Assembly: GCA_965220535.1 (NCBI GenBank)
Contig: OZ244833.1
Coordinates: 3,720,001 to 3,784,000, forward strand
Length of the DNA stretch: 64,000 nucleotides
Direction of reading: 5' to 3'
Source of the DNA: HK1 sp965220535
Lineage (GTDB): Bacteria > Pseudomonadota > Gammaproteobacteria > HK1
Below, in pieces: positions 51,696-61,438 of the stretch (position 1 is its first letter; each line of letters starts with the position of its first letter). The notes under the pieces were generated by a model, which saw nothing but the letters and a program-made list of their open reading frames with translations, had not been told where the DNA came from and did no database searches. The translations under genes were made by a program, and so were the position numbers.

Positions 51696-54395
51696 TCAGG
51701 CGGCGAGTTGGCGCACGACATAATGCAAGATGCCGCCGTGCTCGTAATAATCCCACTCCATCGGGGTATCGATGCGTACCCGAGCCCGGAATTCCGTGCG
51801 CGTCCCATCAGGGGCGGTGGCGATGACGTTGACGCTGTCGGCCCCTTTTTCCAGCCCCTCGATATCGTAGCTTCGATCGGAATCGAGCCCCAAGATCTCG
51901 GCATCCTCTCCCTCCTCGAAGGTCAAGGGCAAGACCCCCATGCCGACCAAGTTGGAGCGGTGGATGCGCTCGAAACTTTGCACCAAAACCGCCTTCACTC
52001 CGAGCAGCAAGGTCCCTTTGGCCGCCCAGTCCCTCGACGAGCCGGTGCCGTACTCCGTCCCTCCGACCACGATCAAAGGCACGCCCTCTTGCTGATAGCG
52101 CATGGCGGCATCGTAAATGCTCATTTGCTCGCCCGAGGGTTGGTGGCGCGTCCAACCGCCCTCGGTTCCGGGCGCGACCCGGTTGCGTAGGCGGATATTG
52201 GCGAGGGTTCCCCGCATCATCACTTCGTGGTTGCCGCGGCGGGAGCCATAAGAGTTGAACTCGCGCGGCGGGACCTGCCTTTCCTGCAGGAATCGTCCGG
52301 CGGGGCTGTCTTGTTTGATGGCCCCGGCGGGAGAGATATGGTCGGTGGTGATGCTGTCGCCGAGCAGGGCGAGCATCCGGGCGCCGCGGATCGACGGAAT
52401 CCCGCGCGGCGTCATGGTCATGCCCTCGAAATAGGGCGGGTTGCGAACGTAAGTGGAGGTCGAATCCCACTTGAATCGATCCGCCGGCGGGGTTTCCATC
52501 GACTGCCAGCGCTCGTCGCCGTCGAAGACCCCTTCGTAGCCGGCGCGGAAGATATCGGGGGTTATCGAGGCGCCGATGGTCGTTTGGATCTCGCTGCCCG
52601 AAGGCCAGATATCGCGCAGGAATACCGGCTCCCCTTGGGCGTCCTCGCCCAAAGGCTCGTTCGAAAAATCCATATCGCAACGCCCGGCCAGCGCGTAGGC
52701 GACCACCAAGGGGGGGGAGGCGAGGAAGTTCATCTTCACCTCGGCGTGGATCCGGCCCTCGAAGTTGCGATTGCCCGAAAGAGCGGCGCCGACGATCAGA
52801 TTGTCCTTGCGGATAGCGGCGCTGATTTCATCGGGGAGGGGGCCGGAGTTGCCGATACAGGTGGTGCAGCCGAAGCCGACGACATGAAAGCCCAAGGCTT
52901 CGAGATCGTCGAGCAGTCCCGCCCGCTCGAGATAATCCTTGACGACCATCGATCCCGGGGCGAGGCTGGTTTTGACCCAAGGGCGCACCCGAAGGCCGCG
53001 CTCGCGGGCGTTGCGGGCGAGCAGACCGGCCCCGATCAGCACCGCCGGATTCGAGGTGTTGGTGCACGAGGTGATGGCGGCGATGACGACCGCCCCGTCT
53101 TCCAATATGTAATCCTCGTCCCCGCGGCGCACGGTGGACTTGCCGCTGCTGTCGCCGGTATCGGCATCGGCATCGGCACCCCCGGCGGCCCGCTCGCGCT
53201 GCATCGTTTCCAAATGCCCTTTGACGACGCTCCCCGCCCGGTGCAGGGGAATTCGATCTTGCGGGCGTTTCGGCCCGGAAATACACGGCTCGATCGCGCT
53301 CATATCCAGATGGAGCGTATCGGTGTAGATGGCGGGAGGGTCGTTCGGGTCGCGGAAGAGCCCTTGGGCGCGAGAATAAGCCTCGATGAGCGCGATTTTC
53401 TCTTCCGAGCGACCGGAAAGGCGAAGGTAAGCCAAGCTTTCGGCATCGATCGGGAAGATGCCGCAGGTCGCGCCGTATTCCGGAGCCATATTCGCGATGG
53501 TCGCGCGGTCCGCCAAAGGAAGGCGATCGAGGCCTTCCCCGTAGAACTCCACGAATTTTCCGACGACCCCGCGCTCTCGCAGCATTTGCACGACGGTCAG
53601 CACCAAGTCGGTGGCGGTGGCGCCCTCGGGCAAGGTGCCCGTCAGTTCGAAGCCCACCACCTGCGGGATCAGCATCGAGATCGGCTGCCCGAGCATCGCG
53701 GCCTCGGCCTCGATCCCCCCGACCCCCCAGCCGAGCACCCCCAAGCCGTTGACCATGGTGGTATGGGAATCGGTGCCGACGACGGTATCGGGATAAGCCC
53801 GCAAGGAGCCCTCGTTCTCGCGATCGAAGATCACCCGGGCGAGGTATTCGAGGTTGATCTGATGGACGATGCCGGTGCCCGGGGGCACCACCTTGAAGTT
53901 GCGAAAGGCCTGTTGCCCCCAACGCAGGAAGGCGTAGCGCTCTTGATTGCGCGCGAACTCGATTTCGGTATTGCGCGCCAGAGCGTCGGGGCTGGCGAAG
54001 CGGTCGACCTGCACCGAGTGATCGATGACCAGTTCGACCGGCGAAAGAGGGTTGATTTTCTCCGGATCGCCGCCGAGATCGCGCATGGCGTCCCGCATCG
54101 CCGCCAGATCGACCACCGCCGGCACCCCGGTGAAGTCCTGGAGCAACACCCTCGAGGGAGTGAAGGCGATTTCGACCGAGGGTTCGGCGGCGGGATCCCA
54201 AGCCGCGAGGGCTTCGATATCGTCTTTGGCAACGGAAATCCCGTCTTCGTGGCGCAGCAGATTCTCGATCAGGATCTTGAGCGAAAAGGGCAAGCGGGAA
54301 AGATCGAATCGATCCGCCAACGAATCGAGCCGGAAAATTTCGTATTTTTTGCCCCCGACATCGAGGGCGGAGCGGGCATTGAATGAGTCGGCCAT
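51696..54395 (-). CDS. acnA: Aconitate hydratase A
   Basis: An 899-residue aconitase of the AcnA/IRP type converting citrate to isocitrate. Cluster cysteines lie in ITSCTNTSNPAVLIGAG and FGCTTCIGNSGPLPDE. PWNLVVPGTGIVHQINLEYL-like VVPPGTGIVHQINLEYLA, VVGTDSHTTMVNGLGVLGWG and the C-terminal swivelling domain with TEYGTGSSRDWAAKGT are present. ATG 54395 yields the usual short N-terminus before FDVGGKKYEIF-like LDVGGKKYEIF. First gene of a leftward group acnA, DUF1244, purB. Confidence 0.96.
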   Translation of the reverse strand: MADSFNARSALDVGGKKYEIFRLDSLADRFDLSRLPFSLKILIENLLRHEDGISVAKDDIEALAAWDPAAEPSVEIAFTPSRVLLQDFTGVPAVVDLAAMRDAMRDLGGDPEKINPLSPVELVIDHSVQVDRFASPDALARNTEIEFARNQERYAFLRWGQQAFRNFKVVPPGTGIVHQINLEYLARVIFDRENEGSLRAYPDTVVGTDSHTTMVNGLGVLGWGVGGIEAEAAMLGQPISMLIPQVVGFELTGTLPEGATATDLVLTVVQMLRERGVVGKFVEFYGEGLDRLPLADRATIANMAPEYGATCGIFPIDAESLAYLRLSGRSEEKIALIEAYSRAQGLFRDPNDPPAIYTDTLHLDMSAIEPCISGPKRPQDRIPLHRAGSVVKGHLETMQRERAAGGADADADTGDSSGKSTVRRGDEDYILEDGAVVIAAITSCTNTSNPAVLIGAGLLARNARERGLRVRPWVKTSLAPGSMVVKDYLERAGLLDDLEALGFHVVGFGCTTCIGNSGPLPDEISAAIRKDNLIVGAALSGNRNFEGRIHAEVKMNFLASPPLVVAYALAGRCDMDFSNEPLGEDAQGEPVFLRDIWPSGSEIQTTIGASITPDIFRAGYEGVFDGDERWQSMETPPADRFKWDSTSTYVRNPPYFEGMTMTPRGIPSIRGARMLALLGDSITTDHISPAGAIKQDSPAGRFLQERQVPPREFNSYGSRRGNHEVMMRGTLANIRLRNRVAPGTEGGWTRHQPSGEQMSIYDAAMRYQQEGVPLIVVGGTEYGTGSSRDWAAKGTLLLGVKAVLVQSFERIHRSNLVGMGVLPLTFEEGEDAEILGLDSDRSYDIEGLEKGADSVNVIATAPDGTRTEFRARVRIDTPMEWDYYEHGGILHYVVRQLAA

Positions 54396-55028
54396 GATGG
54401 GTTGCGCCTTCGTTTGGATTCGCCCTTGCCGCAATAAGAGCCATACAATGCAAGGGGATCGAGGGAGAGGGAGAAAGAATGTCGCCGGAATGTCGGTTCG
54501 GGTGTCGATCCACGGATTCACCGGGAGTCGCAGCGCCGATCATATCACCGGCACTCTTGGATGTTGCATCGCAAGGTGTCTTCAAAGTGCATCGGAGGCT
54601 TGGGAACGCGTCGGTTTTTCGAATGTCCCGGCACCATGCCCCAAGGCTCGGGAAGCGCGGCGAAGAACTCGCGGGCGTGAAGAAAAAACGTCTTCGCAGC
54701 TTCGAGCGAAAGCATTATCGAAAAAGACGGGGTCGACGAAAGGGGGTCATGCCAAGTCATATCCGGCTTGCGCACTTGAGATCATGCCGTATTCGTTGCC
54801 GAATCCGATACGGTCGAGCGATCGAGGGTGTATCGAGGCTGTCGACTCGGTTGCATATCGACCTTCGAAATTCAAGGCCGGTCGAAGTCGACGCAATCGA
54901 CGCAAGACCGGCGAGATCGAGCGAAATAACCTTCGAGGCGGCGCCGATCGTTTCGCTCGCAAGAAGAGCCCGAAAAGAGGGCGATACAATGCCCTTCGAA
55001 GCGGCATGAAGACATGCGGGAGGGGGAG
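54396..55028. other. Divergent region between acnA and the GMC oxidoreductase cluster
   Basis: About 630 bases. Long open frames on the plus strand here are basic and domain-less, and I do not accept them as genes. The region should carry the acnA promoter and the promoter of the catabolic cluster. No regulator gene and no clear operator palindrome seen. Confidence 0.5.
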
Positions 55029-56651
55029 ATGATGCGGACATTCGACCATATCGTCGTCGGAGGGGGTTCTGCGGGTTGCGTTGCGACCTCGGCTCTCGTC
55101 GAGAAGGGCGGCTTTAAGGTCTTGCTGCTGGAGGCGGGTCATCATCATCGTCATCCGCTTCTGGATATGCCCCCGGGGGTCTTCAAACTGCTGAAAAATG
55201 GTTCGAAGTTCTTTACGACCCATACCTCCGTGCCGCAAGCCCATCTCGGCGGGCGGTGCGCCGAAATTCCCCAAGGCAACGTCCTCGGCGGCGGGTCGAC
55301 GGTGAACGGTCAGGCCTATGTTCGAGGTCGACCCGATGACTACGCCAACTGGCACCGGATATTGAGGGGCAACAACGATTCCCTCGGTTGGGGGTGGGAG
55401 GATGTGCTGCCCCACTTCAAGGCATTGGAGTGCAACCGGAAATTCAACGACGATCTGCACGGTACCGAAGGGAAGTTGATCGTCTCGGACCCGGGTTATA
55501 TCGACGACATGGCGCGTTGGTTCGTGCAAGCGCTGCAGGCCCAAGGCGAACCCTTCAATCCCGATTTCAACGGCAAATCGCAGCGGGGCGCGGGGTATTT
55601 CCAGTTCACCTATCTCGACGGTCAGCGGCAGTCCGCCGCTTATGCCTTCATCGAGCCCCTGATGAAAGCCGGAAATTCGAATTTGACGGTTCGATTGAAA
55701 TCCACGGTGGAACGGATCGTCATCGAGAACGGCCGTGCCGTCGGCGTCGTCTACAAAGACAAAAGCGGAGTGCACGAGGCGCGGGCCGAGGGGGAGATCC
55801 TGCTCTCGTCCGGCGCTTTCATGACCCCCAAGATCATGATGCTGTCGGGTTTGGGTCCGGCCGAACACCTGCGAGAACACGGAATCGAGGTGATCGAAGA
55901 CATGCCGGGGGTGGGTCAAAACCTCAAAGATCATCCGGATGTTTCGGTCGTGGCCCGGGCCAACGGACCCTATGGCTATTGGAAGCAGGACCGCGGTTGG
56001 AACATGGTTCGCAACGGCTTGGAGTTCAAGCTTTTTCGAAGGGGACGCATCACGTCCACCGGTCTCGAGGCCGCTTGTTTCGTCAATCCCCTCGATCCCG
56101 AGGCTCCCCCGACCCACGAGGCTTATTGCATTCCGGTGCTCTACCTCGACGAGCCGACGTTGAAAGAGATCGGCGACGGCTACGGCGTGTCCATCCAGGT
56201 GGTGCTGTTGCAGCCCCGTTCGGTGGGAGAGCTTCGGCTGGCTTCGGCCAACCCCGACGACCGACCTTTGGTATCGCCCAATTTTCTGAAAGACGAACGC
56301 GATATGGAGGCGATGCGTGTCGGTCTTCGTTATTTCAAGAAAACGATGGAAACCAAACCGCTCGCCGACAAGGTCAGCGAGATCGTGGCGCCGCTGGATT
56401 ACTCCGACGAGGCTTTGACCCGGCATTGCCGCAAGGTCGTCAAGACCAATTTTCATCCAGCCGGCACCGCCAAAATGGGGGCCGACGGCGATCCGATGGC
56501 GGTGCTGGATGCCCGCATGCGAGTGCGCGGAATCGATGGATTGCGTGTTTGCGATATGTCGGCGGTTCCGGAAATACCGGCGGGCAACACGAACGCACCG
56601 GCGATGATGCTGGGCGACCGCTGCGCCGATCTGGTGATGGGGGCGCTATAG
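55029..56651 (+). CDS. GMC-family FAD-dependent oxidoreductase
   Basis: A 540-residue glucose-methanol-choline oxidoreductase. The FAD dinucleotide motif is IVVGGGSAGCVATSAL, the first signature region GNVLGGGSTVNGQAYVRG, the second LLSSGAFMTPKIMMLSGLGP; the active-site histidine is in NFHPAGTAKMG and the second conserved polar residue in GNTNAPAMM. The family oxidises alcohols to aldehydes or ketones. The ATG at 55029 follows GGAGGGGG; an upstream ATG at 55014 is less well placed. First gene of a cluster with a sugar-type ABC importer and an AldA-like dehydrogenase, so the substrate is probably a polyol or sugar taken up by it. Confidence 0.93.
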   Translation: MMRTFDHIVVGGGSAGCVATSALVEKGGFKVLLLEAGHHHRHPLLDMPPGVFKLLKNGSKFFTTHTSVPQAHLGGRCAEIPQGNVLGGGSTVNGQAYVRGRPDDYANWHRILRGNNDSLGWGWEDVLPHFKALECNRKFNDDLHGTEGKLIVSDPGYIDDMARWFVQALQAQGEPFNPDFNGKSQRGAGYFQFTYLDGQRQSAAYAFIEPLMKAGNSNLTVRLKSTVERIVIENGRAVGVVYKDKSGVHEARAEGEILLSSGAFMTPKIMMLSGLGPAEHLREHGIEVIEDMPGVGQNLKDHPDVSVVARANGPYGYWKQDRGWNMVRNGLEFKLFRRGRITSTGLEAACFVNPLDPEAPPTHEAYCIPVLYLDEPTLKEIGDGYGVSIQVVLLQPRSVGELRLASANPDDRPLVSPNFLKDERDMEAMRVGLRYFKKTMETKPLADKVSEIVAPLDYSDEALTRHCRKVVKTNFHPAGTAKMGADGDPMAVLDARMRVRGIDGLRVCDMSAVPEIPAGNTNAPAMMLGDRCADLVMGAL

Positions 56652-56654
56652 GTC

Positions 56655-57620
56655 ATGTCCGTGCCTTCGGTCGATATCGCCCGGATCTTTCGCGAGTACA
56701 ACATCGTCTTCGTCACTTTGGCGTTATGCATCGTCTTTTATCTGATCAGCCCCCGTTTTTTGAGCCTCGACAACATGTCGGCGATCTCTCGTCAAATCGT
56801 GCCGATCGGGCTGATTGCGCTGGGACAGTTCTTTGTCGTCGTTTCGGGAAATATCGATCTCAGCATGGGGATGGGATCCGTTCTGTTCGCGATCGTTCTC
56901 GGCGTCTGTTTCGGTCTTAGCGGCGGGGTCGAAATCGGGATCGTCGCCGTCGTCCTCGGCTCGCTCGCCATGGGATTTTGCAATGGGTTTTTGGTGGCCA
57001 AATGGCGGCTGCCGGCTTTTATCGTGACGCTATCGACGCTGTTCATGGCCCAAGGCTTGTCGGGGCTGATCGTTCCCCGGCGCCAGATATTTTTGATGGG
57101 CGATTTTTTTCGTTTTGTCGGCTCGGAAAAATTTCTGGGTTTTTATTGGTCGTTTCTCTTCCTCATGGCTCTTTTCATGCTCGCCTATATCGTTTACAAG
57201 CACACTCGGATCGGCGCCTATATCGTCGCCATCGGCAACAACGAAGAGAACGCCAAGCTGGCGGGTATCGATGTCGTTCGGGTCAAGATCGGGGTTTTCA
57301 TGTTTTCCGGGCTTTGCAGCGGCTTTGCCGGAATCATGCTGACGCCGCGTATGGGCTTTGTGCAACCCGGCCTCGACGGCAACGGTTTTTTGCTCGATGG
57401 CATCGCCGCCATCATCATCGGCGGGACCTCGATACTCGGTGGCCGCGGAACCGTCGTCGGGGCGCTGTTCGGCCTTCTTTTCATCGGCATCGTCAACAAC
57501 AGCCTGAATCTGTTGAATGTCGAGGACGTCTGGCATCAGGTATTCAAAGGATTGGTGATACTCCTTGCCCTCGGCGCCGGCTGGATGTTTTGGCAATCGC
57601 GGCAAAAGGAAGTCCAATGA
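56655..57620 (+). CDS. Sugar ABC transporter permease 1 (RbsC/XylH type)
   Basis: A 321-residue inner-membrane permease of the ribose/xylose type with 8-10 hydrophobic segments. Family landmarks: GQFFVVVSGNIDLSMGMGSV, WRLPAFIVTLSTLFMAQGL, AIGNNEENAKLAGIDV and IAAIIIGGTSILGGRGTVVGALFG. It starts three bases after the GMC stop. A second, different permease lies further down the cluster, so the importer is probably a heterodimer. Confidence 0.93.
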   Translation: MSVPSVDIARIFREYNIVFVTLALCIVFYLISPRFLSLDNMSAISRQIVPIGLIALGQFFVVVSGNIDLSMGMGSVLFAIVLGVCFGLSGGVEIGIVAVVLGSLAMGFCNGFLVAKWRLPAFIVTLSTLFMAQGLSGLIVPRRQIFLMGDFFRFVGSEKFLGFYWSFLFLMALFMLAYIVYKHTRIGAYIVAIGNNEENAKLAGIDVVRVKIGVFMFSGLCSGFAGIMLTPRMGFVQPGLDGNGFLLDGIAAIIIGGTSILGGRGTVVGALFGLLFIGIVNNSLNLLNVEDVWHQVFKGLVILLALGAGWMFWQSRQKEVQ

Positions 57621-57769
57621 GTCGGGCCCGATCGGTCGGCTCGGCGAAGAAAAGCGCGCATGTCGTATGCATCATGCGGGCTCTCGTCGATTCGATTTCG
57701 TATCGATGCCGAATCGACAATGGCGGTATCGAAAAAAAACCCGCCTTTTGAACCAACAGGAGCAAGACC

Positions 57770-58792
57770 ATGAACAATCCGAAGAAAACATTCATCGCGG
57801 CGGTGTTGGCCGCATCCTTCTCGATGAGCGCAAGCGTCGTTTCCGCTTTGGATATCGTTTTCATCAACGACGGGCATGTGGCGCCCTATCACGTCGCTTG
57901 GCTCGGCGGTTTCGAGGATGCGCTCCAAGCCTACGATAAAGAGTTCGGCAACGTAACCGGTCGTTGGCTTTCCGCCGAAGGCAGTTTGGAAAAGATGATC
58001 CAGCAAGCCGAGGCCACGATCAATGAAAAGCCCGACGTGATGTTCGTCAACGCCATCAGTCCCGACGCCTTCGAGCCGCTCGTCGCCAAAGCCCAAGAGC
58101 AAGGCATCGTGTGGATTGCCGTACACAGTCCGATGGAATCCGCCGATTACAGTTTCACCTTGGGCGACGTGGTCAACGGCCGCAACCAAGGGCTGGCGAT
58201 GTGCGCCTTGTCCGGCGGCAAGCCCTACAAGGTGGGCATCATGCTCGGGCAGGCAGGCAACCCCTCGGGCGATGCGCGCCACGCCGGCATTCTCGAGGGG
58301 CTGAGCGCTTGCAACAACGTCGAGGTCGTGGCCGAGCAGCCCGCCGATTGGGATACGGTCAAGGCTCAGACGATCACGGAAAACTGGTTGACCCAGTTTC
58401 CCGATCTCGATGCGATTTCGGGAGTCACCGACGGCTATCTATACCCGGCTATCGCGATCGCGCAAAACAGCGGACGGGAATTGGATTTTTTCGGTTACGA
58501 CGGTGACATTCCGATCATGGCGCAGATGGAAGGCGGTCCGGTCAAGGCCGATATCCTGCTCAGCGGCACTCGCGAGGGGTGGAACTTCGTGCAAATGGCC
58601 TATCGTATCGAGCGCGGAGAAAGCCTTGAAAAGGTCTACGATTTCTATACGCCGCTGGTGATGAGCGAAGCCAACCACAAGATGGCTCTCGATAACGGTT
58701 TTCCCGCCGATATCGAGGTCTATTATGTCGACAAGGCAATGGAAGTCGCGGAGAAGGGCTTTTTGGAATTCGGACCGGATTCGGTGAAATAG
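57770..58792 (+). CDS. Periplasmic sugar-binding protein (RbsB-like)
   Basis: A 340-residue type I periplasmic binding protein. The N-terminus is a Sec signal peptide (KKTFIAAVLAASFSMSASVVSA), after which LDIVFINDGHVAPYHVAW begins the mature fold. Two alpha/beta lobes are seen (QQAEATINEKPDVMFVNAIS; VGIMLGQAGNPSGDARHAG). It is rather divergent from RbsB, so the ligand may not be ribose. It sits between the two permease genes and is followed by a strong hairpin. Confidence 0.88.
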   Translation: MNNPKKTFIAAVLAASFSMSASVVSALDIVFINDGHVAPYHVAWLGGFEDALQAYDKEFGNVTGRWLSAEGSLEKMIQQAEATINEKPDVMFVNAISPDAFEPLVAKAQEQGIVWIAVHSPMESADYSFTLGDVVNGRNQGLAMCALSGGKPYKVGIMLGQAGNPSGDARHAGILEGLSACNNVEVVAEQPADWDTVKAQTITENWLTQFPDLDAISGVTDGYLYPAIAIAQNSGRELDFFGYDGDIPIMAQMEGGPVKADILLSGTREGWNFVQMAYRIERGESLEKVYDFYTPLVMSEANHKMALDNGFPADIEVYYVDKAMEVAEKGFLEFGPDSVK

Positions 58793-58813
58793 CAGAAAAG
58801 GCGAACGAAGATC

Positions 58814-58863
58814 GCTGCCGGCGCCCCGCCCTCGTTTTCTTCGGGGTCGGCGCCGCCGGCAGC
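58814..58863 (+). terminator. Intra-cluster hairpin after the sugar-binding protein gene
   Basis: A 10-bp GC stem (58814-58823 with 58854-58863) continues inward as ccccg/cgggg (58824-58828 with 58842-58846 after a small bulge). It starts 21 bases after the binding-protein stop and precedes the second permease, so it probably gives partial termination or protects the upstream mRNA. Confidence 0.65.
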
Positions 58864-58886
58864 CTTGACTCGACACCGATCGGGCA

Positions 58887-59885
58887 ATGCGCGTGGCTTT
58901 TTTTTCCGCAACGAAGCTATCGACGAAGGCATCCGCCGGCCGGTCGTTTTTCGACGGCATGGGCTTGCGCTATCTCGTTCTCGTCGGGTTGATTCTGATC
59001 GCCTCGATCGGTTTCAGTCTTGCCAACGAGAATTTCCATTCTTTGACGAATATCGGAATTCTCCTGCGCTCGGTGTCGGTGCTCTTCCTCCTCTCCTTGG
59101 GGATGACCTTCGTCATGCTGACCGGCGGCATCGATTTGTCGGTCGGATCCAACGTAGCGTTTTCGGGCGCCGTCGGGGTGTTGACGCTGCTGGCCACCGG
59201 CAGCCCCGTCCTCGGCTTTTCGGCGTGCTTGCTCGCCGGGATGGCCGTCGGTTTGTTGAACGGCGTTTTTATCGGCCATCTCAAGCTCAGCGCGTTCATG
59301 GTGACCTTGGCCACCTTCGCTTTGGCTCGCGGCCTTGCCTTGGTTTTCTACGACGCCACGCCGATCAACGTCGAGGATCCCGTATTCCTGTGGCTCGGAG
59401 CCACGTCGTTCGGCGATTTCCCGATCGTCGTTCCTTTCGTCGTCGCGGTATTCATCGCGCTTGCCGTCGTTCTCTATCGCACGAGCTTCGGCCGCGACGT
59501 CTATGCCGCGGGAAGCAATTTCAATACTTCGTATGTTCTCGGGCGGCGCCCGGATCGGGTGCTGGTTCTCGTCTACGTCCTGATTGGAGCGCTGGCCGGG
59601 CTTTGCGCCATCATCACGATCGGACGCGTATCCTCGGGACAACCTTGGGCGGGTCTTTATCTGGAATTCGACGCCATCACGGCGGTCATCCTCGGCGGGA
59701 CCAGTCTTTTCGGCGGAAGAGGCAGGCTGCTGGGTACGGCTTTGGGGGTGCTGCTTTACGGGATCATCGTCAATGGTCTCATCCTGACGGGAACCAATCC
59801 CTTCTTGCAAAGCCTCATCAAGGGGATGATTTTGTTGGGTGTCGTGCTTTTGGATACTTGGACTCGGCGAAGGAGCGAGCGGTGA
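58887..59885 (+). CDS. Sugar ABC transporter permease 2 (RbsC type)
   Basis: A 332-residue permease with the same family pattern as the first: LGMTFVMLTGGIDLSVGSNV, LKLSAFMVTLATFALARGLA, AAGSNFNTSYVLGRRPDRV and FDAITAVILGGTSLFGGRGR. About 20 polar residues precede the first membrane segment. The stop overlaps the ATPase start (GTGA). Confidence 0.93.
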   Translation: MRVAFFSATKLSTKASAGRSFFDGMGLRYLVLVGLILIASIGFSLANENFHSLTNIGILLRSVSVLFLLSLGMTFVMLTGGIDLSVGSNVAFSGAVGVLTLLATGSPVLGFSACLLAGMAVGLLNGVFIGHLKLSAFMVTLATFALARGLALVFYDATPINVEDPVFLWLGATSFGDFPIVVPFVVAVFIALAVVLYRTSFGRDVYAAGSNFNTSYVLGRRPDRVLVLVYVLIGALAGLCAIITIGRVSSGQPWAGLYLEFDAITAVILGGTSLFGGRGRLLGTALGVLLYGIIVNGLILTGTNPFLQSLIKGMILLGVVLLDTWTRRRSER

Positions 59886-61384
59886 GCGAGCGCATCCAAA
59901 TGGCCGGCGTCACCAAGCGCTTTTTCGAGACCCGGGCTCTCGAGCGGGTCGATTTTTCCTGTCGCTCGGGAGAGGTTCATGCATTGGTCGGGCTCAACGG
60001 GGCGGGAAAATCGACGCTCATGAAAATTCTGGGCGGGATCCATGCCGCCGACGAGGGTTCCCTTTCCATCGACGGCAAGCCGGTCGAGATATCCTCTCCC
60101 GCCGACGCCTCGCGCCTCGGGATCGGCATGATCCACCAAGAATATTCCCTTATCGACGAGTTGACCGTGGCCGGGAATGTTTTTTTGGGGCGCGAACTCG
60201 TCAAAGGCAAGTGGCCCTTCCTCGATCAAGCCGAGATGGAGCGGCGGGTGCGAGAACAGCTCGATCGATTCGAGTTGACGATCGATCCGCGCAAGCCCGT
60301 CCGCGAACTCGGCTCCGGTGAAAAGCAAATCGTCGAGATCATCAGGGCTTTGATGTCCGATAGTTGGCTCATCGTGATGGACGAGCCCACTTCGGCGCTT
60401 TCCGAAGAAGACAAACAGCGCCTGTTCGCGTTCATCGCTCGCATGAAATCCGAGGGGGTGGCGATCGTTTACATATCGCACCACATGCCGGAGATATTCG
60501 GTATCGCCGAACGGGTCACCGTCATGCGCGATGGCGCCGTCGCGCTGTGCGAAAAAACGACCGCGACGACCGAAGAGGCGGTGATTCGCGCGATGACCGG
60601 GCAGGAGATGGACGATTTCATCAAGCCGCACAAGGAGATTTCGCGCGATGTCTTGCTGGCGGTCGAAAATCTCACGAAAGAGAATGTTTTCGAAGACGTA
60701 TCTTTCGATGTCAAAAAAGGCGAGATCGTGGTGTTGACGGGTCTTCGCGGCTGCGGCGCCCCCGAGGTGGCGAAGGCGATATTCGGACTGGACGGCGATT
60801 ACGAGGGCACCGTTCGCTATCGGGGTCGAAGGCTTCGCCCGGGTCGCGGTCCCGCGGCCTCGGTGCGCGATGGCATGGGGTTGGTGACGGAAAACCGGGA
60901 TAAAAACGGGATCTTGGCCCCGCTTTCCGTGCGCGACAACATCGCGTTGCCGTTTTTGGAAAAGAGGGTGCGGGGCGGGCTCGTGGACGCTCGAGCCGTC
61001 GATGCCGTGGTTGCGAGCGCGATCCGTCGAACCTCGATCAAAACACCGTCGCCGGATCAGGAAATCCGATTCCTGTCGGGCGGCAACAAACAGAAGATCT
61101 GTTTTTCTCGCTGGCTCGACGATGATATGGAGCTTCTGATCTTGTTGGAGCCGACGCGGGGTATCGATGTGCATGCCAAGGCCGATATCTATCGCATCGT
61201 CGAAGGCTTGGCCGGCCGCGGCGTCGGGATCTTGATACTGAGCTACGAGGTCGAGGAGGTCGCCATGCTCGCCGATCGGGTCATCGCCATGTATCACGGA
61301 CGCGAAGTCGGCCGATATACCCGTCCCGATATCGAAAAAGCCGATATTTTGGCCGATATGGCCGGGGTCGATCGAAGGCGCTGA
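59882..61384 (+). CDS. Sugar ABC transporter double ATPase (RbsA/XylG/MglA type)
   Basis: A 500-residue protein with two ATPase halves. The first is canonical: Walker A GLNGAGKSTLMKILGG, signature LGSGEKQ, Walker B LIVMDEPTSAL. The second has the usual degenerate Walker A of this family (GLRGCGAPEVAKAIFG), signature LSGGNKQKICFSRWL and LLILLEPTRGIDVHAK, where the Walker B aspartate is replaced by leucine (LLEP). It energises import through the two permeases. GTG 59882 overlaps the permease stop; the longer open frame upstream is a shadow of the permease gene. Confidence 0.94.
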   Translation: MSERIQMAGVTKRFFETRALERVDFSCRSGEVHALVGLNGAGKSTLMKILGGIHAADEGSLSIDGKPVEISSPADASRLGIGMIHQEYSLIDELTVAGNVFLGRELVKGKWPFLDQAEMERRVREQLDRFELTIDPRKPVRELGSGEKQIVEIIRALMSDSWLIVMDEPTSALSEEDKQRLFAFIARMKSEGVAIVYISHHMPEIFGIAERVTVMRDGAVALCEKTTATTEEAVIRAMTGQEMDDFIKPHKEISRDVLLAVENLTKENVFEDVSFDVKKGEIVVLTGLRGCGAPEVAKAIFGLDGDYEGTVRYRGRRLRPGRGPAASVRDGMGLVTENRDKNGILAPLSVRDNIALPFLEKRVRGGLVDARAVDAVVASAIRRTSIKTPSPDQEIRFLSGGNKQKICFSRWLDDDMELLILLEPTRGIDVHAKADIYRIVEGLAGRGVGILILSYEVEEVAMLADRVIAMYHGREVGRYTRPDIEKADILADMAGVDRRR

Positions 61385-61438
61385 AAAAGTGCGAAGCAAG
61401 GCATCGCTTGTCAAAGCCGTTCGTTCGGGAGAGTCGCC

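Noticed and set aside
52227..54386. 719-codon open frame antisense to acnA
   Set aside because: It mirrors the acnA codons exactly, has no recognisable domain and a skewed composition; a by-product of GC-rich codon use.
54479..55009. 176-codon open frame between acnA and the GMC gene
   Set aside because: Basic, no domain, no ribosome-binding site; more likely promoter region.
54747..56456. 569-codon open frame antisense to the GMC oxidoreductase
   Set aside because: Shadow of a GMC enzyme with FAD and active-site motifs in order.
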